A stretch of 45,421 nucleotides of DNA, taken from positions 1 to 45,421 of the forward strand of contig NZ_JACBAZ010000016.1 in the NCBI RefSeq assembly GCF_013391475.1, given 5' to 3'. Below the pieces are notes generated by a model. It saw only the letters and a list, made by a program, of their open reading frames with translations. It was not told the DNA's origin and searched no databases. The stretch's first letter is position 1; the number at the start of each line of letters is the position of its first letter. This document shows positions 16,537 to 24,128 of the stretch, piece after piece. Both the position numbers and the translations under genes were made by a program. The DNA is from Oceaniferula marina (GTDB lineage: Bacteria > Verrucomicrobiota > Verrucomicrobiia > Verrucomicrobiales > Akkermansiaceae).

Positions 16537-16684
16537 GAAATCCGACACGATTTCTTCAATGGAACAGGAAATCCGACACGATTTCTTCAATGGAACAGGA
16601 AATCCGACACGATTTCTTCAATGGAACAGGAAATCCGACACGATTTCTTCAATGGAACAGGAAATCCGACACGATTTCCTGTTG
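16537..16684. repeat. 31-bp tandem array upstream of trpE
   Basis: Identical 31-bp units start at 16537, 16568, 16599 and 16630, and a partial fifth starts at 16661. Each unit holds an inverted repeat GAAATC / GATTTC around the loop CGACAC. In the last partial unit the stem extends to nine base pairs (CAGGAAATC and its complement, about 16658-16681). The array ends about 35 bp before the trpE start. There are no spacers, so it is not a CRISPR array. Confidence 0.95.
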
Positions 16685-16717
16685 CACCCGTCGCGATAAC
16701 AGCCATGATTTGCGGCG

Positions 16718-18217
16718 TTGAACACGCCACCTGTCAAACCCGCACTCGATGACTTCCGCCCATTGGCGGAACAAGGAAATGTTGTCCCCGTCTACGCCCA
16801 ACTGGCCGCCGACTTCGAAACGCCACTCTCCGCCTACGTCAAAATCAGCGGCGAAGGTGAAGCCTTTCTCTTTGAAAGTGCCGAAAGCGCCGGCGACAGC
16901 GGACGTTACTCCATCCTCGGCAGCAACCCGCGGGCCGTCATCAAGGCCCACGACCACAACATCACCTTCACCGAAAAGGGTGAAACCCGGCAGTGGACCG
17001 CAGAAAAAGACATCCTCACCGAGCTGGAATCCCTGATGGCGCGCTACCAACCCGCCAGCCACGGCCACGCCCCTCCTTTCTATGGCGGAGCCGTCGGATA
17101 CCTCTCCTACGATGCCGTCCGCCAGTTCGAACCCAGCATCGCCCCTGCATCCAAAGACGAACTCGGCCTACCCGACGCCCTGTTCATCATCGCAGACACC
17201 CTGCTTATTTTCGACCACCTACAGCGCCGACTGATTGTTGTCGCCAACGCCTTTATCGATGAGTTTGAAACCGCGGATGCCGCCCATGCCGACGCCGTGC
17301 AGCGTATCCAGTCGATGATTGAACAACTCGATGAGCCACTGCACATCGCCCCGCTCAACGGCCTGGCCGAATACGCAACACCGCAGGCATCCAGCAACAC
17401 CACTCAGGACGAATACGAATCCATGGTGGTCAAGGCCAAGGAATACATCGCCGCCGGTGATGCCTTCCAAATCGTGCCGAGTCAACGCTTCGAAACCGAC
17501 TACTCCGGTTCACCGGTTGACCTCTACCGCGCCCTGCGACACGTCAACCCATCCCCCTACATGTTCATCCTCCAGCTCGAGGGATTTGCCCTGGTCGGAA
17601 GCTCACCGGAAGTCCATGTCCGCGCGATCAACGGACGTATCGATATCCGCCCGATCGCCGGTACCCGCTGGAGAGGTAAAACCCAGGAAGAAGATGATGC
17701 GCTGGCCGCCGACCTACTCGCCGACCAAAAAGAATGCGCCGAACACCTGATGCTTGTCGACCTCGCACGAAACGATGTCGGCCGCATCTCCAAACACGGC
17801 AGCGTTGTGGTGGATGACTTCATGATTGTCGAACGCTACAGCCATGTCATGCATATTGTCTCCAACGTGCACGGGGAACTCGACGACAACCACAGCGCCT
17901 ACGACGTCCTGCGCGCCACCTTCCCTGCCGGTACCGTCAGTGGAGCCCCGAAAATCCGAGCGATGCAAATCATCAACGAACTGGAAAAAAGCAAACGTTG
18001 CTCCTACTCGGGAGCGGTTGGCTACTTTGGCTGGGACGGCGGACATGACTCCTGCATCACTCTGCGCACCTGCCTGCTCAAGGATGGAAAAGCCTACGTC
18101 CAGGCTGGCGCCGGTGTGGTTGCCGATTCCAATCCGACTTACGAATACAACGAAACCGTCAACAAATCCATGGCCATCCTTCGCGCCATCGGCCTTGCCA
18201 AAACCATTGGAGAATAA
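16718..18217 (+). CDS. trpE: Anthranilate synthase component I
   Basis: This 499-aa enzyme converts chorismate, with ammonia from the TrpG subunit, to anthranilate, the first step of tryptophan synthesis. The N-terminal domain has FLFESAESAGDSGRYSILG, the region that in TrpE forms the tryptophan feedback site (LLES-type motif). The chorismate-binding domain is complete: PSPYMFILQLEGFALVGSSP, then RPIAGTRWRG, HLMLVDLARNDVGRIS, and FPAGTVSGAPKIRAMQII. The only in-frame start is TTG at 16718, because a stop codon lies twelve bases upstream; the ATG at 16705 is in another frame. A 31-bp hairpin array precedes the gene. trpG follows after 62 bp, and no other trp gene is nearby. Confidence 0.96.
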   Translation: MNTPPVKPALDDFRPLAEQGNVVPVYAQLAADFETPLSAYVKISGEGEAFLFESAESAGDSGRYSILGSNPRAVIKAHDHNITFTEKGETRQWTAEKDILTELESLMARYQPASHGHAPPFYGGAVGYLSYDAVRQFEPSIAPASKDELGLPDALFIIADTLLIFDHLQRRLIVVANAFIDEFETADAAHADAVQRIQSMIEQLDEPLHIAPLNGLAEYATPQASSNTTQDEYESMVVKAKEYIAAGDAFQIVPSQRFETDYSGSPVDLYRALRHVNPSPYMFILQLEGFALVGSSPEVHVRAINGRIDIRPIAGTRWRGKTQEEDDALAADLLADQKECAEHLMLVDLARNDVGRISKHGSVVVDDFMIVERYSHVMHIVSNVHGELDDNHSAYDVLRATFPAGTVSGAPKIRAMQIINELEKSKRCSYSGAVGYFGWDGGHDSCITLRTCLLKDGKAYVQAGAGVVADSNPTYEYNETVNKSMAILRAIGLAKTIGE

Positions 18218-18279
18218 CGCCGCCCCAGCGGTACGTGAATCCTATTTCCAAATAACTGATAACCGATAACTATCTCCCC

Positions 18280-18843
18280 ATGCTCCTCGTCATCGATAAC
18301 TACGACTCCTTCACCTACAACCTCGTTCAGTACTTCGGCGAGTTGGGCGCGGAAATGAAAGTCGTTCGCAACGACGCCATCAGTGTGGATGAAATCCGCC
18401 AACTGACGCCGAGCCACATCTGCATTTCTCCCGGCCCCTGCACGCCAAACGAAGCTGGCATCAGCTGCGACGTCATCCGGGAGTTTGGCAGCAGCACGCC
18501 AATCTTCGGCGTCTGCCTCGGCCATCAGTCGATTGGCCAGGTCTTTGGCGGCGATGTCATCCGCGCCAGCAAACTGATGCACGGGAAAACATCGCCCATC
18601 ATCCACGGCGGCAAGAGTGTCTTTGCCGGGCTACCCAGCCCGCTGACCGCGACCCGCTACCACTCCCTGATCGTGAAACGGGAAACCCTTCCCGACTGCC
18701 TGGAAATCACGGCGGAAACAGAAAATGGCACCATCATGGGGCTGATGCACAAGGAGTTCCCAATCCACGGCGTCCAGTTCCACCCCGAAAGCATCCTGAC
18801 GGAAGACGGCATGAAAATGCTGGAAAACTTCCTAAAAGCGTAA
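18280..18843 (+). CDS. trpG: Anthranilate/aminodeoxychorismate synthase glutaminase
   Basis: This 187-aa class I glutamine amidotransferase subunit releases ammonia from glutamine for TrpE. The catalytic triad is visible as Cys79 in [11 protein letters not shown] and His/Glu in VQFHPESI (about residues 166-173). The N-terminus [20 protein letters not shown] and the oxyanion segment [11 protein letters not shown] are typical. It lies 62 bp after trpE on the same strand and is probably co-transcribed. With no pabA/pabB gene in view, it may also serve folate synthesis, as TrpG/PabA does in several bacteria; that is family knowledge, not shown here. Confidence 0.95.
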   Translation: MLLVIDNYDSFTYNLVQYFGELGAEMKVVRNDAISVDEIRQLTPSHICISPGPCTPNEAGISCDVIREFGSSTPIFGVCLGHQSIGQVFGGDVIRASKLMHGKTSPIIHGGKSVFAGLPSPLTATRYHSLIVKRETLPDCLEITAETENGTIMGLMHKEFPIHGVQFHPESILTEDGMKMLENFLKA

Positions 18844-18866
18844 GCTTTGACGATGGCTTTAAGCAA

Positions 18867-18888
18867 GCCCTGCACGAGGGCGTTATTT
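18867..18888 (+). terminator. Possible terminator between trpG and convergent sulfatase
   Basis: A 5-bp GC stem (GCCCT at 18867-18871 and AGGGC at 18877-18881, loop GCACG) is followed by GTTATTT. It lies 24 bp after the trpG stop, in the short gap between convergent genes. The stem is short and the T-run is broken, so the call is weak. Confidence 0.4.
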
Positions 18889-20418
18889 GGTTAATCTTGG
18901 TGCAGAATAACCCTGCTCTCGAATACCTTTTAACAAGCCAGTTAGTTCCTTGACCTTTTCCGGGTATTTATCTGCGATGTTGTGCCGCTGCCCGATATCA
19001 TCTTTCAGATTGTAAAGTTCCACGGCTTGTTGATCATCCGGTTTATATCCGTGTTTCTTTTCCCATTCGGCATTGCGTCCCGACAAGTAGCCATTTTTTG
19101 CAACAATAAGAACCCAGTCGTGATGACGGATTGCGTATTGATTGGCACGTGTGTTGTGTACATGAGAATACCTAACATTTTTTGTATCTCCTTTGAGCAA
19201 GGGAAGAAGGTCGTGAGAATCTTCCGCCGCATTTTCGTTGGGGAGCTCGAATCCAACAACCGAGGCCAGTGTCGCCATAATATCAATCTGGGACACTAAC
19301 GCTGTGCTCGTCGTGCCAGCCTTGGCAACACCCGGATACTTGATGATAAATGGTACGTGATGCCCACCTTCATAAATATCGCGCTTGAGCCCTCTCAATG
19401 GCTTGGACGACCAGTGGTCGTATTTTTGATCTCGAGCATAGGCGTATTTTTCCGGTCCGTTATCTGCAGAAAAAATAACAATGGTATTGTCTGACTGGCC
19501 GCTCTCCTGAACGGCGGCCAACAACCGTCCGACCGAATCATCTGTCTCAAAAACAAAATCACCGTACGGGCCGGCTTTGGATTTACCATCGAACTCATCA
19601 TTGGGAATAATCGGGGCATGAGGCGATGGATAGGCAAAGTAGAGGAAAAACGGCTTATCTGTTTTTGCTTGTGCTTTAATATAAGCAACCCCCTTTTGGG
19701 TTGTGACAGGGATATTTTCATAAGGATCCCAATCTGAACACATTGGGCCGGGACGGCATTCCCAGCTTCCCTCCTTGATTTTTTTCCACTTGCCCGTGTT
19801 CATGAGCGTATCAGGGGCTTTAACAAGTTTGTCATTCTCAATCCACGCATAGGGAGGAAAATTGATGACCGTGTCTCCAAAGTAATAATCAAACCCATGA
19901 TCGAGCGGACCATTCGGGATTGGTTGAGTCCAATCGTATGCCTCAGGTCCGTACGTTTTACGTTTCCGCTTATCGTTAGGGTCGACTCGTTTTTTTGCAT
20001 CCGGTTTGCGAATCGCATCCCAGTTCCACCCCAAATGCCACTTTCCAATCGCGGCGGTATCGTAGCCTTTCTGCTTGAGCATTTCCGGCAGAGTCAGGCG
20101 CTCGGGTTTAAACACGCTATTTCCCATTGCTCCGACAATGCCATGGAAGTCGCGCCAGTGGTGGCGACCTGTCAATAAAGCGTAACGTGACGGCGTGCAA
20201 ATTCCAGACGAAGAATGCCCATCTGTGAAACGTATGCCTTCGCTGGCAAGACGATCGAGATGAGGTGTTGGAATCTTACTCTCTGCGTTATAACACTGAA
20301 GATCTCCAAAACCTAAATCATCCGCATAAATGATCAGGATATTGGGCGCTTTACCAGCTGCTCCAACCGATAAGGATAAAGCCGCGAACAGAGTCGTTAT
20401 TTTAATTATGAACTTCAT
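18883..20418 (-). CDS. Secreted arylsulfatase (Cys-type)
   Basis: This 511-aa type I sulfatase has a signal peptide (residues 1 to about 22). The metal-binding segment is NILIIYADDLGFGDLQCYN (DD at 33-34), and the formylglycine motif is CTPSR with Cys74, followed by LLTGRHHWR. Further family elements are AIGKWHLGW, FLYFAYPSPHAPI and IFSADNGPEKY. It resembles the arylsulfatase A / N-acetylgalactosamine-6-sulfatase group; the substrate cannot be told. It is single in its transcription unit: the upstream 400 bp contain a dispersed leader repeat and a MITE-like insertion that separate it from the next sulfatase. It ends convergently with trpG. Confidence 0.92.
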   Translation of the reverse strand: MKFIIKITTLFAALSLSVGAAGKAPNILIIYADDLGFGDLQCYNAESKIPTPHLDRLASEGIRFTDGHSSSGICTPSRYALLTGRHHWRDFHGIVGAMGNSVFKPERLTLPEMLKQKGYDTAAIGKWHLGWNWDAIRKPDAKKRVDPNDKRKRKTYGPEAYDWTQPIPNGPLDHGFDYYFGDTVINFPPYAWIENDKLVKAPDTLMNTGKWKKIKEGSWECRPGPMCSDWDPYENIPVTTQKGVAYIKAQAKTDKPFFLYFAYPSPHAPIIPNDEFDGKSKAGPYGDFVFETDDSVGRLLAAVQESGQSDNTIVIFSADNGPEKYAYARDQKYDHWSSKPLRGLKRDIYEGGHHVPFIIKYPGVAKAGTTSTALVSQIDIMATLASVVGFELPNENAAEDSHDLLPLLKGDTKNVRYSHVHNTRANQYAIRHHDWVLIVAKNGYLSGRNAEWEKKHGYKPDDQQAVELYNLKDDIGQRHNIADKYPEKVKELTGLLKGIREQGYSAPRLTK

Positions 20419-20434
20419 AAGGTATGAAGCATCT

Positions 20435-20761
20435 ATGACGTGACCTCTCTTTTGTAGCCAGTAAAAAGTGAGTTTTATTGATGACTCAGCTATCTAATAC
20501 CAAGTAGTAAAACAGACGGGACGATAGCCGAGAGGAATGAGTTCTTTGGCAAGGCGCGACGAAGGAATGGTGCGGGCACCATGACTAAGGAGAAACAAAG
20601 CCAAAGGAGTCATTCATCCGGAACGCTCATGGATCACGCAGTGCTCTTCCAAATACCTCAACAATGATCAATCGTCCCGTCTGTTTTACGGAGTGGTATA
20701 ACCTTGGGTTTGATTTTACTTTGCTCTCCGTAACTGGGGAGCTGGCATGGAGGGGCTGGAG
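20435..20761 (-). repeat. Dispersed leader repeat, interrupted copy
   Basis: Read on the minus strand, this is the second copy of the segment at 18-140, split by a 201-bp insertion. Positions 20702-20761 match 77-18 and 20457-20497 match 118-78 of the first copy, joined exactly at the duplicated TAA. The part near 20435-20456 is less similar and ends about 17 bases before the sulfatase start codon. It therefore includes the sulfatase leader and probably its promoter. Confidence 0.8.
20498..20698. mobile_element. MITE-like element with 28-bp terminal inverted repeats
   Basis: The 201-bp element begins TACCA and ends TGGTA. The terminal 28 bases are inverted repeats with 24 matches (the four mismatches lie at positions 6-9). 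It is flanked by TAA on both sides (20495-20497 and 20699-20701), and the paralogous segment at 18-118 has a single TAA at that point, so the insertion and a 3-bp duplication are directly visible. Inside are a second inverted repeat (around 20534-20549 and 20601-20616) and a central hairpin ATGGTGC / GCACCAT (20567-20582). It encodes no protein. A relative starts at 45283. A transposase elsewhere would be needed to move it. Confidence 0.85.
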
Positions 20762-20820
20762 GGTTGCTTCTCCTACGGATAGATCGAGAATGGCCGTGCT
20801 CACATCTAAGTCACCCCAGT

Positions 20821-22443
20821 TCATTTCGTTTTTTTGTTCTTCTTTCGAGATGGCTTGGGATACACCTTGTCCTGCTGCGACCACTCCTGCCAAAGTTTCG
20901 CCATCTGCTTGAGGCGTTCCGGATGCTTGCCCGCCAAATTGTGTAGCTCTGTACGATCTTCACGCAGATTGTAGAGTTCCCACTTCTTCAGATCCGGCCC
21001 CGAAGCAGCGGCCACACCGCGTCCGACCAATTTCCACTCACCGTCGATGATAAAGGCATTGTTCTCGTGCTCAGAGAACATCGGCGCGGTACGTTTAAGC
21101 GACTCCCCCGAAAATGATGGAGCCAGTGAGATTCCGCGTAACGTTGGCAGCTTGTTGCCATTATAGCTTTTCGGGTATGGGGTTCCACTTACCTCCAACA
21201 AGGTCGGCACGACATCAATCACCTGTGCCGTTTCTCGATACCAATCAGATTGAGTTTTGATCCCCTTGGGCCAGTGCATAAAAAAGGGAGTCGCTGCACC
21301 ACCCTCATGAGTGAAATGCTTGTAGAGCCGAAAAGGTGTGCTTGAGACGTTGGCCCAGGCGGCACCGTAGTTGTTGTTGTGCTCAAGATTACGTTTCTGC
21401 GGATCAAGAATATGGCCTCTCCCGAGAACGGCCCCCTCAGCGCAGGCACCATTATCCGACATAAACAGAATGAGGGTGTTCTCATATTGCCCTTGCTTTT
21501 GAAGGGCCATTTTTAATTTGCCAATATTCTGGTCAATGCGGTCAATCATTGCGGCATAAACCGCCATACGCAGGTCCAATTCTTTCTGTTTCTCAGGCGA
21601 GAACGATTCCCAAGAGGGAACTCTCGCATCGCGCGGACTCAATGCATGCTTCGATTCCAACAAACCAAGCTCGAGCTGCCTCTTGTATCGCTGCTGACGC
21701 AACGCATCCCATCCAGCCATGTATTTTCCGCGGTATCGATCAATATCCTCTTCATGTGCCTGATGAGGCCAATGAGGTGCAGTGTAAGCCAAATAGAGAA
21801 AAAAGGGTTTCTCTTTTTTTCCTTCTTCAATGAAACGGATGGCATAATCGGTAAAGGCATCCGTGGTGTAATAGGGACGATCGGTGGTGCTGGTCAGTTC
21901 TGTGAGTGCTTCATTGCCAAGGCTGATATCACGCGGAGCCAAAGGCTTGAATAAACGGGTTGCTCCTGAGATACAACCGTAGAACTTTTCAAAGCCACGC
22001 TGCAACGGCCAACGCGAACGGTCATGATGGCCCAAGTGCCATTTACCGGTCAGATAAGTTTGATACCCGGATGCCTGCAGCATTTCGCCCAGCGTGACAC
22101 ATTGACGATTTAAAAATCCACGGTAGTTAGGGAAGGCCTCCCCCTTGTCATGATACATCGATTGAGGTGGGTTGGTCATATGTCCAATGCCAGTCAAATG
22201 AGGGTGTAGTCCGGTCATGAGCGATGCCCGGGTCGGACAGCAACGCGATGCATTATAAAAATGCGAAAATCGCACACCTCCCATCGCCAAGGAATCCAAA
22301 TGAGGCGTTTGGATCTCACCACCATAAGACCCGATGTCTGAAAAGCCCATATCATCGACTAGAATAACAATGATGTTAGGCCGATCAGCAGCACTGAGAA
22401 AGCCGCAGGAAAGAATCCCTAAGCATAGGAGAAGGTATTTCAT
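20821..22443 (-). CDS. Secreted arylsulfatase, second gene of operon
   Basis: This 540-aa sulfatase has a signal peptide (residues 1-19), the metal site VILVDDMGFSDIGSYGG (DD at 30-31) and the formylglycine motif CCPTR, in which Cys68 is the predicted modified residue and the second cysteine is the variable position. LMTGLHPHLTGIGHM, YLTGKWHLGHHDRSRWPL and LFMSDNGACAEG are also typical of arylsulfatases. The tail KPSRKKNKKTK is strongly basic. Its ATG is separated from the TAA of the preceding sulfatase by only CCT, so the two are surely one transcript. Promoter signals should lie upstream of 23811. Its substrate is unknown. Confidence 0.92.
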   Translation of the reverse strand: MKYLLLCLGILSCGFLSAADRPNIIVILVDDMGFSDIGSYGGEIQTPHLDSLAMGGVRFSHFYNASRCCPTRASLMTGLHPHLTGIGHMTNPPQSMYHDKGEAFPNYRGFLNRQCVTLGEMLQASGYQTYLTGKWHLGHHDRSRWPLQRGFEKFYGCISGATRLFKPLAPRDISLGNEALTELTSTTDRPYYTTDAFTDYAIRFIEEGKKEKPFFLYLAYTAPHWPHQAHEEDIDRYRGKYMAGWDALRQQRYKRQLELGLLESKHALSPRDARVPSWESFSPEKQKELDLRMAVYAAMIDRIDQNIGKLKMALQKQGQYENTLILFMSDNGACAEGAVLGRGHILDPQKRNLEHNNNYGAAWANVSSTPFRLYKHFTHEGGAATPFFMHWPKGIKTQSDWYRETAQVIDVVPTLLEVSGTPYPKSYNGNKLPTLRGISLAPSFSGESLKRTAPMFSEHENNAFIIDGEWKLVGRGVAAASGPDLKKWELYNLREDRTELHNLAGKHPERLKQMAKLWQEWSQQDKVYPKPSRKKNKKTK

Positions 22444-22446
22444 AGG

Positions 22447-23811
22447 TTATTTTTTCTTGTTTGTCTTTCGTTTCTTTTTACCGCGGGTTTGGCGTTCATT
22501 GGCCGCCAACTCAGTCGCTTGCCCCAGATCACCTTGGCTGTTCATCCAGGTTTCCAGCTGAGTACGCAAGGCCGCAATCAACGGGGCGTTCTCTGGGTTC
22601 GACGCAATATTGTTCATTTCAAACGGATCCTTGGTCAAATCGTAGAGTTCGAGCGCCGGACGTTTTTTGTAACGTGCCACCGTGGTTGCGGCATGAGCAT
22701 CACCTGCAGCAGCCCGCGCTTCCCACGATTTGAACTCCTTCGTTTTCATGCAGGTATTCGAGAACTCTGCTTCAGGGCTAAGGTTCACAATCAACTTGTG
22801 GCTCTTCGATCGCACCGAGCGAATGCCATAATAATCCGATCCACTATGAATACCACGTGTGGTCATGATGCCATACACGTAATCTTTGTGCTCATTGCTC
22901 TCTCCCTTAAGTAGCGGTAATAAGCTTTGACCGTCGAGCGTGGCAGGTCGGCTCCCGCCGGCAGCATCGATAAAGGTCGGCGTAAAATCAACAAACTCCA
23001 CCAAAGCATCACTGCTCGTGCCCGCCTCCACCACGCCCGGCCAGCGACAAACCAAACCACTTTGCAAACCGGAGTCGTAACAAGTCCATTTGGCAAAAGG
23101 CAGGCTGTTCCCCTGTTCACTGGTCACCATGACCAAGGTGTTTTCTGTGAGGCCATGCTGATCGAGCAATGCAAGAATCTGTCCAACCTGGCTATCGTAG
23201 TAGGTAATTTCCGCCAGATATTTGGCGAAGCCTTTACGCGTTTCAGGCGTGTCGACATAATACGGGGGCAGCTTGATTTGATCAACAGGGTATCGGGAGG
23301 CATCCCCCTTATCCCAAGGTGTGTGGGGCTCATTCGAACAAGCAAAGAGACAAAAGGGCTTACCGGAGGATTTTGAATCGCGCATCAACTCATCGATCGC
23401 CTTCATGTCCGGATTTTTCTTACCCGAGTATTCGAAAGGAAACACTTCCTTCGGCGCGATATGGGTCTTGCCACTCAATGCCACGCGATACCCCAAGGGC
23501 TTGAGGTAATGAACGATGCTCTTGGTTCCGGATTTAGCAAAGGTGTGGTTAGGGTATGCACCACTCTTAACCGGATAGAGACCCGTGTAGATATTGTGTC
23601 GCGTCGGGGAGCACATCGGGGCGGCTTGAAAACATTGGGTGAAGCGTTTTCCCTGCTTCGCCAGGGCATCAATATGCGGCGTGTGGGCCTGACCACCATA
23701 ACACCCCAGATCGCGGTGAGTTAAGTCATCCGCCATGATATACACGATGTTGGGTTTCGATTCAGCCCCTAATAGCGGCAAACAGAGAAGGAGAAATAAA
23801 ATGACAGGCAT
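22447..23811 (-). CDS. Secreted sulfatase, first gene of operon
   Basis: This 454-aa Cys-type sulfatase has a short signal peptide (about residues 1-16, ILFLLLCLPLLGAES), the metal site NIVYIMADDLTHRDLGCYGG (DD at 28-29) and CSPTR with Cys67. It also carries VALSGKTHIAPKEVFPF and the usual C-terminal LYDLTKDPFEMNNIAS. Its length and segments are close to the sulfatases at 2403 and 38570, which look like one subgroup (heparan N-sulfatase-like). It ends with a long basic tail (TRGKKKRKTNKKK). The downstream arylsulfatase starts three bases after its stop. Paired sulfatases often act on one substrate in sequence, but nothing here identifies it. Confidence 0.9.
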   Translation of the reverse strand: MPVILFLLLCLPLLGAESKPNIVYIMADDLTHRDLGCYGGQAHTPHIDALAKQGKRFTQCFQAAPMCSPTRHNIYTGLYPVKSGAYPNHTFAKSGTKSIVHYLKPLGYRVALSGKTHIAPKEVFPFEYSGKKNPDMKAIDELMRDSKSSGKPFCLFACSNEPHTPWDKGDASRYPVDQIKLPPYYVDTPETRKGFAKYLAEITYYDSQVGQILALLDQHGLTENTLVMVTSEQGNSLPFAKWTCYDSGLQSGLVCRWPGVVEAGTSSDALVEFVDFTPTFIDAAGGSRPATLDGQSLLPLLKGESNEHKDYVYGIMTTRGIHSGSDYYGIRSVRSKSHKLIVNLSPEAEFSNTCMKTKEFKSWEARAAAGDAHAATTVARYKKRPALELYDLTKDPFEMNNIASNPENAPLIAALRTQLETWMNSQGDLGQATELAANERQTRGKKKRKTNKKK

Positions 23812-24128
23812 TTCGAAAAAGAATAGTAGTTGAGTCGGCTGGACGTAAAAGCAAAGGGATCAAAACTACCAACCGATACCAAACTGCCTATTCTCACCCG
23901 GCTCTGCAAGCTCATACCTTCAAAGCGCCGACACAAAAAAAGATCACATACCATGCCCAAATGGATTCAAGCCCCCATAGAACCTAACATAAAACCATCG
24001 TGGAATTACGGCACGCGCAATTTCCCATTCACGGGGTGTCGCGCCACCCCGTGCCCCCACCAAGCATGGTCTGGAGGTATGGAAAAGATGTATCCTCTTA
24101 GATAAGGAGATCGTCCACTTACGCTGAC
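23812..24128. other. Intergenic region with GC-rich palindrome
   Basis: There is no credible gene. A perfect 9-bp stem CACGGGGTG (24030-24038) and its complement (24045-24053) enclose TCGCGC. It resembles the GC-rich REP hairpins near the transposase at 15.5-16.5 kb in composition, but is not the same sequence. No T-run follows on either strand. The part next to 23811 should contain the promoter of the two-sulfatase operon. Confidence 0.5.

Noticed and set aside
16537-16684. Possible CRISPR array
   Set aside because: The 31-bp units follow one another directly with no spacers, and no cas genes are present.
16705-16752. Short leader peptide before trpE (ATG at 16705, 15 codons)
   Set aside because: It contains no tryptophan codon, and no alternative attenuator hairpins with a T-run follow it.
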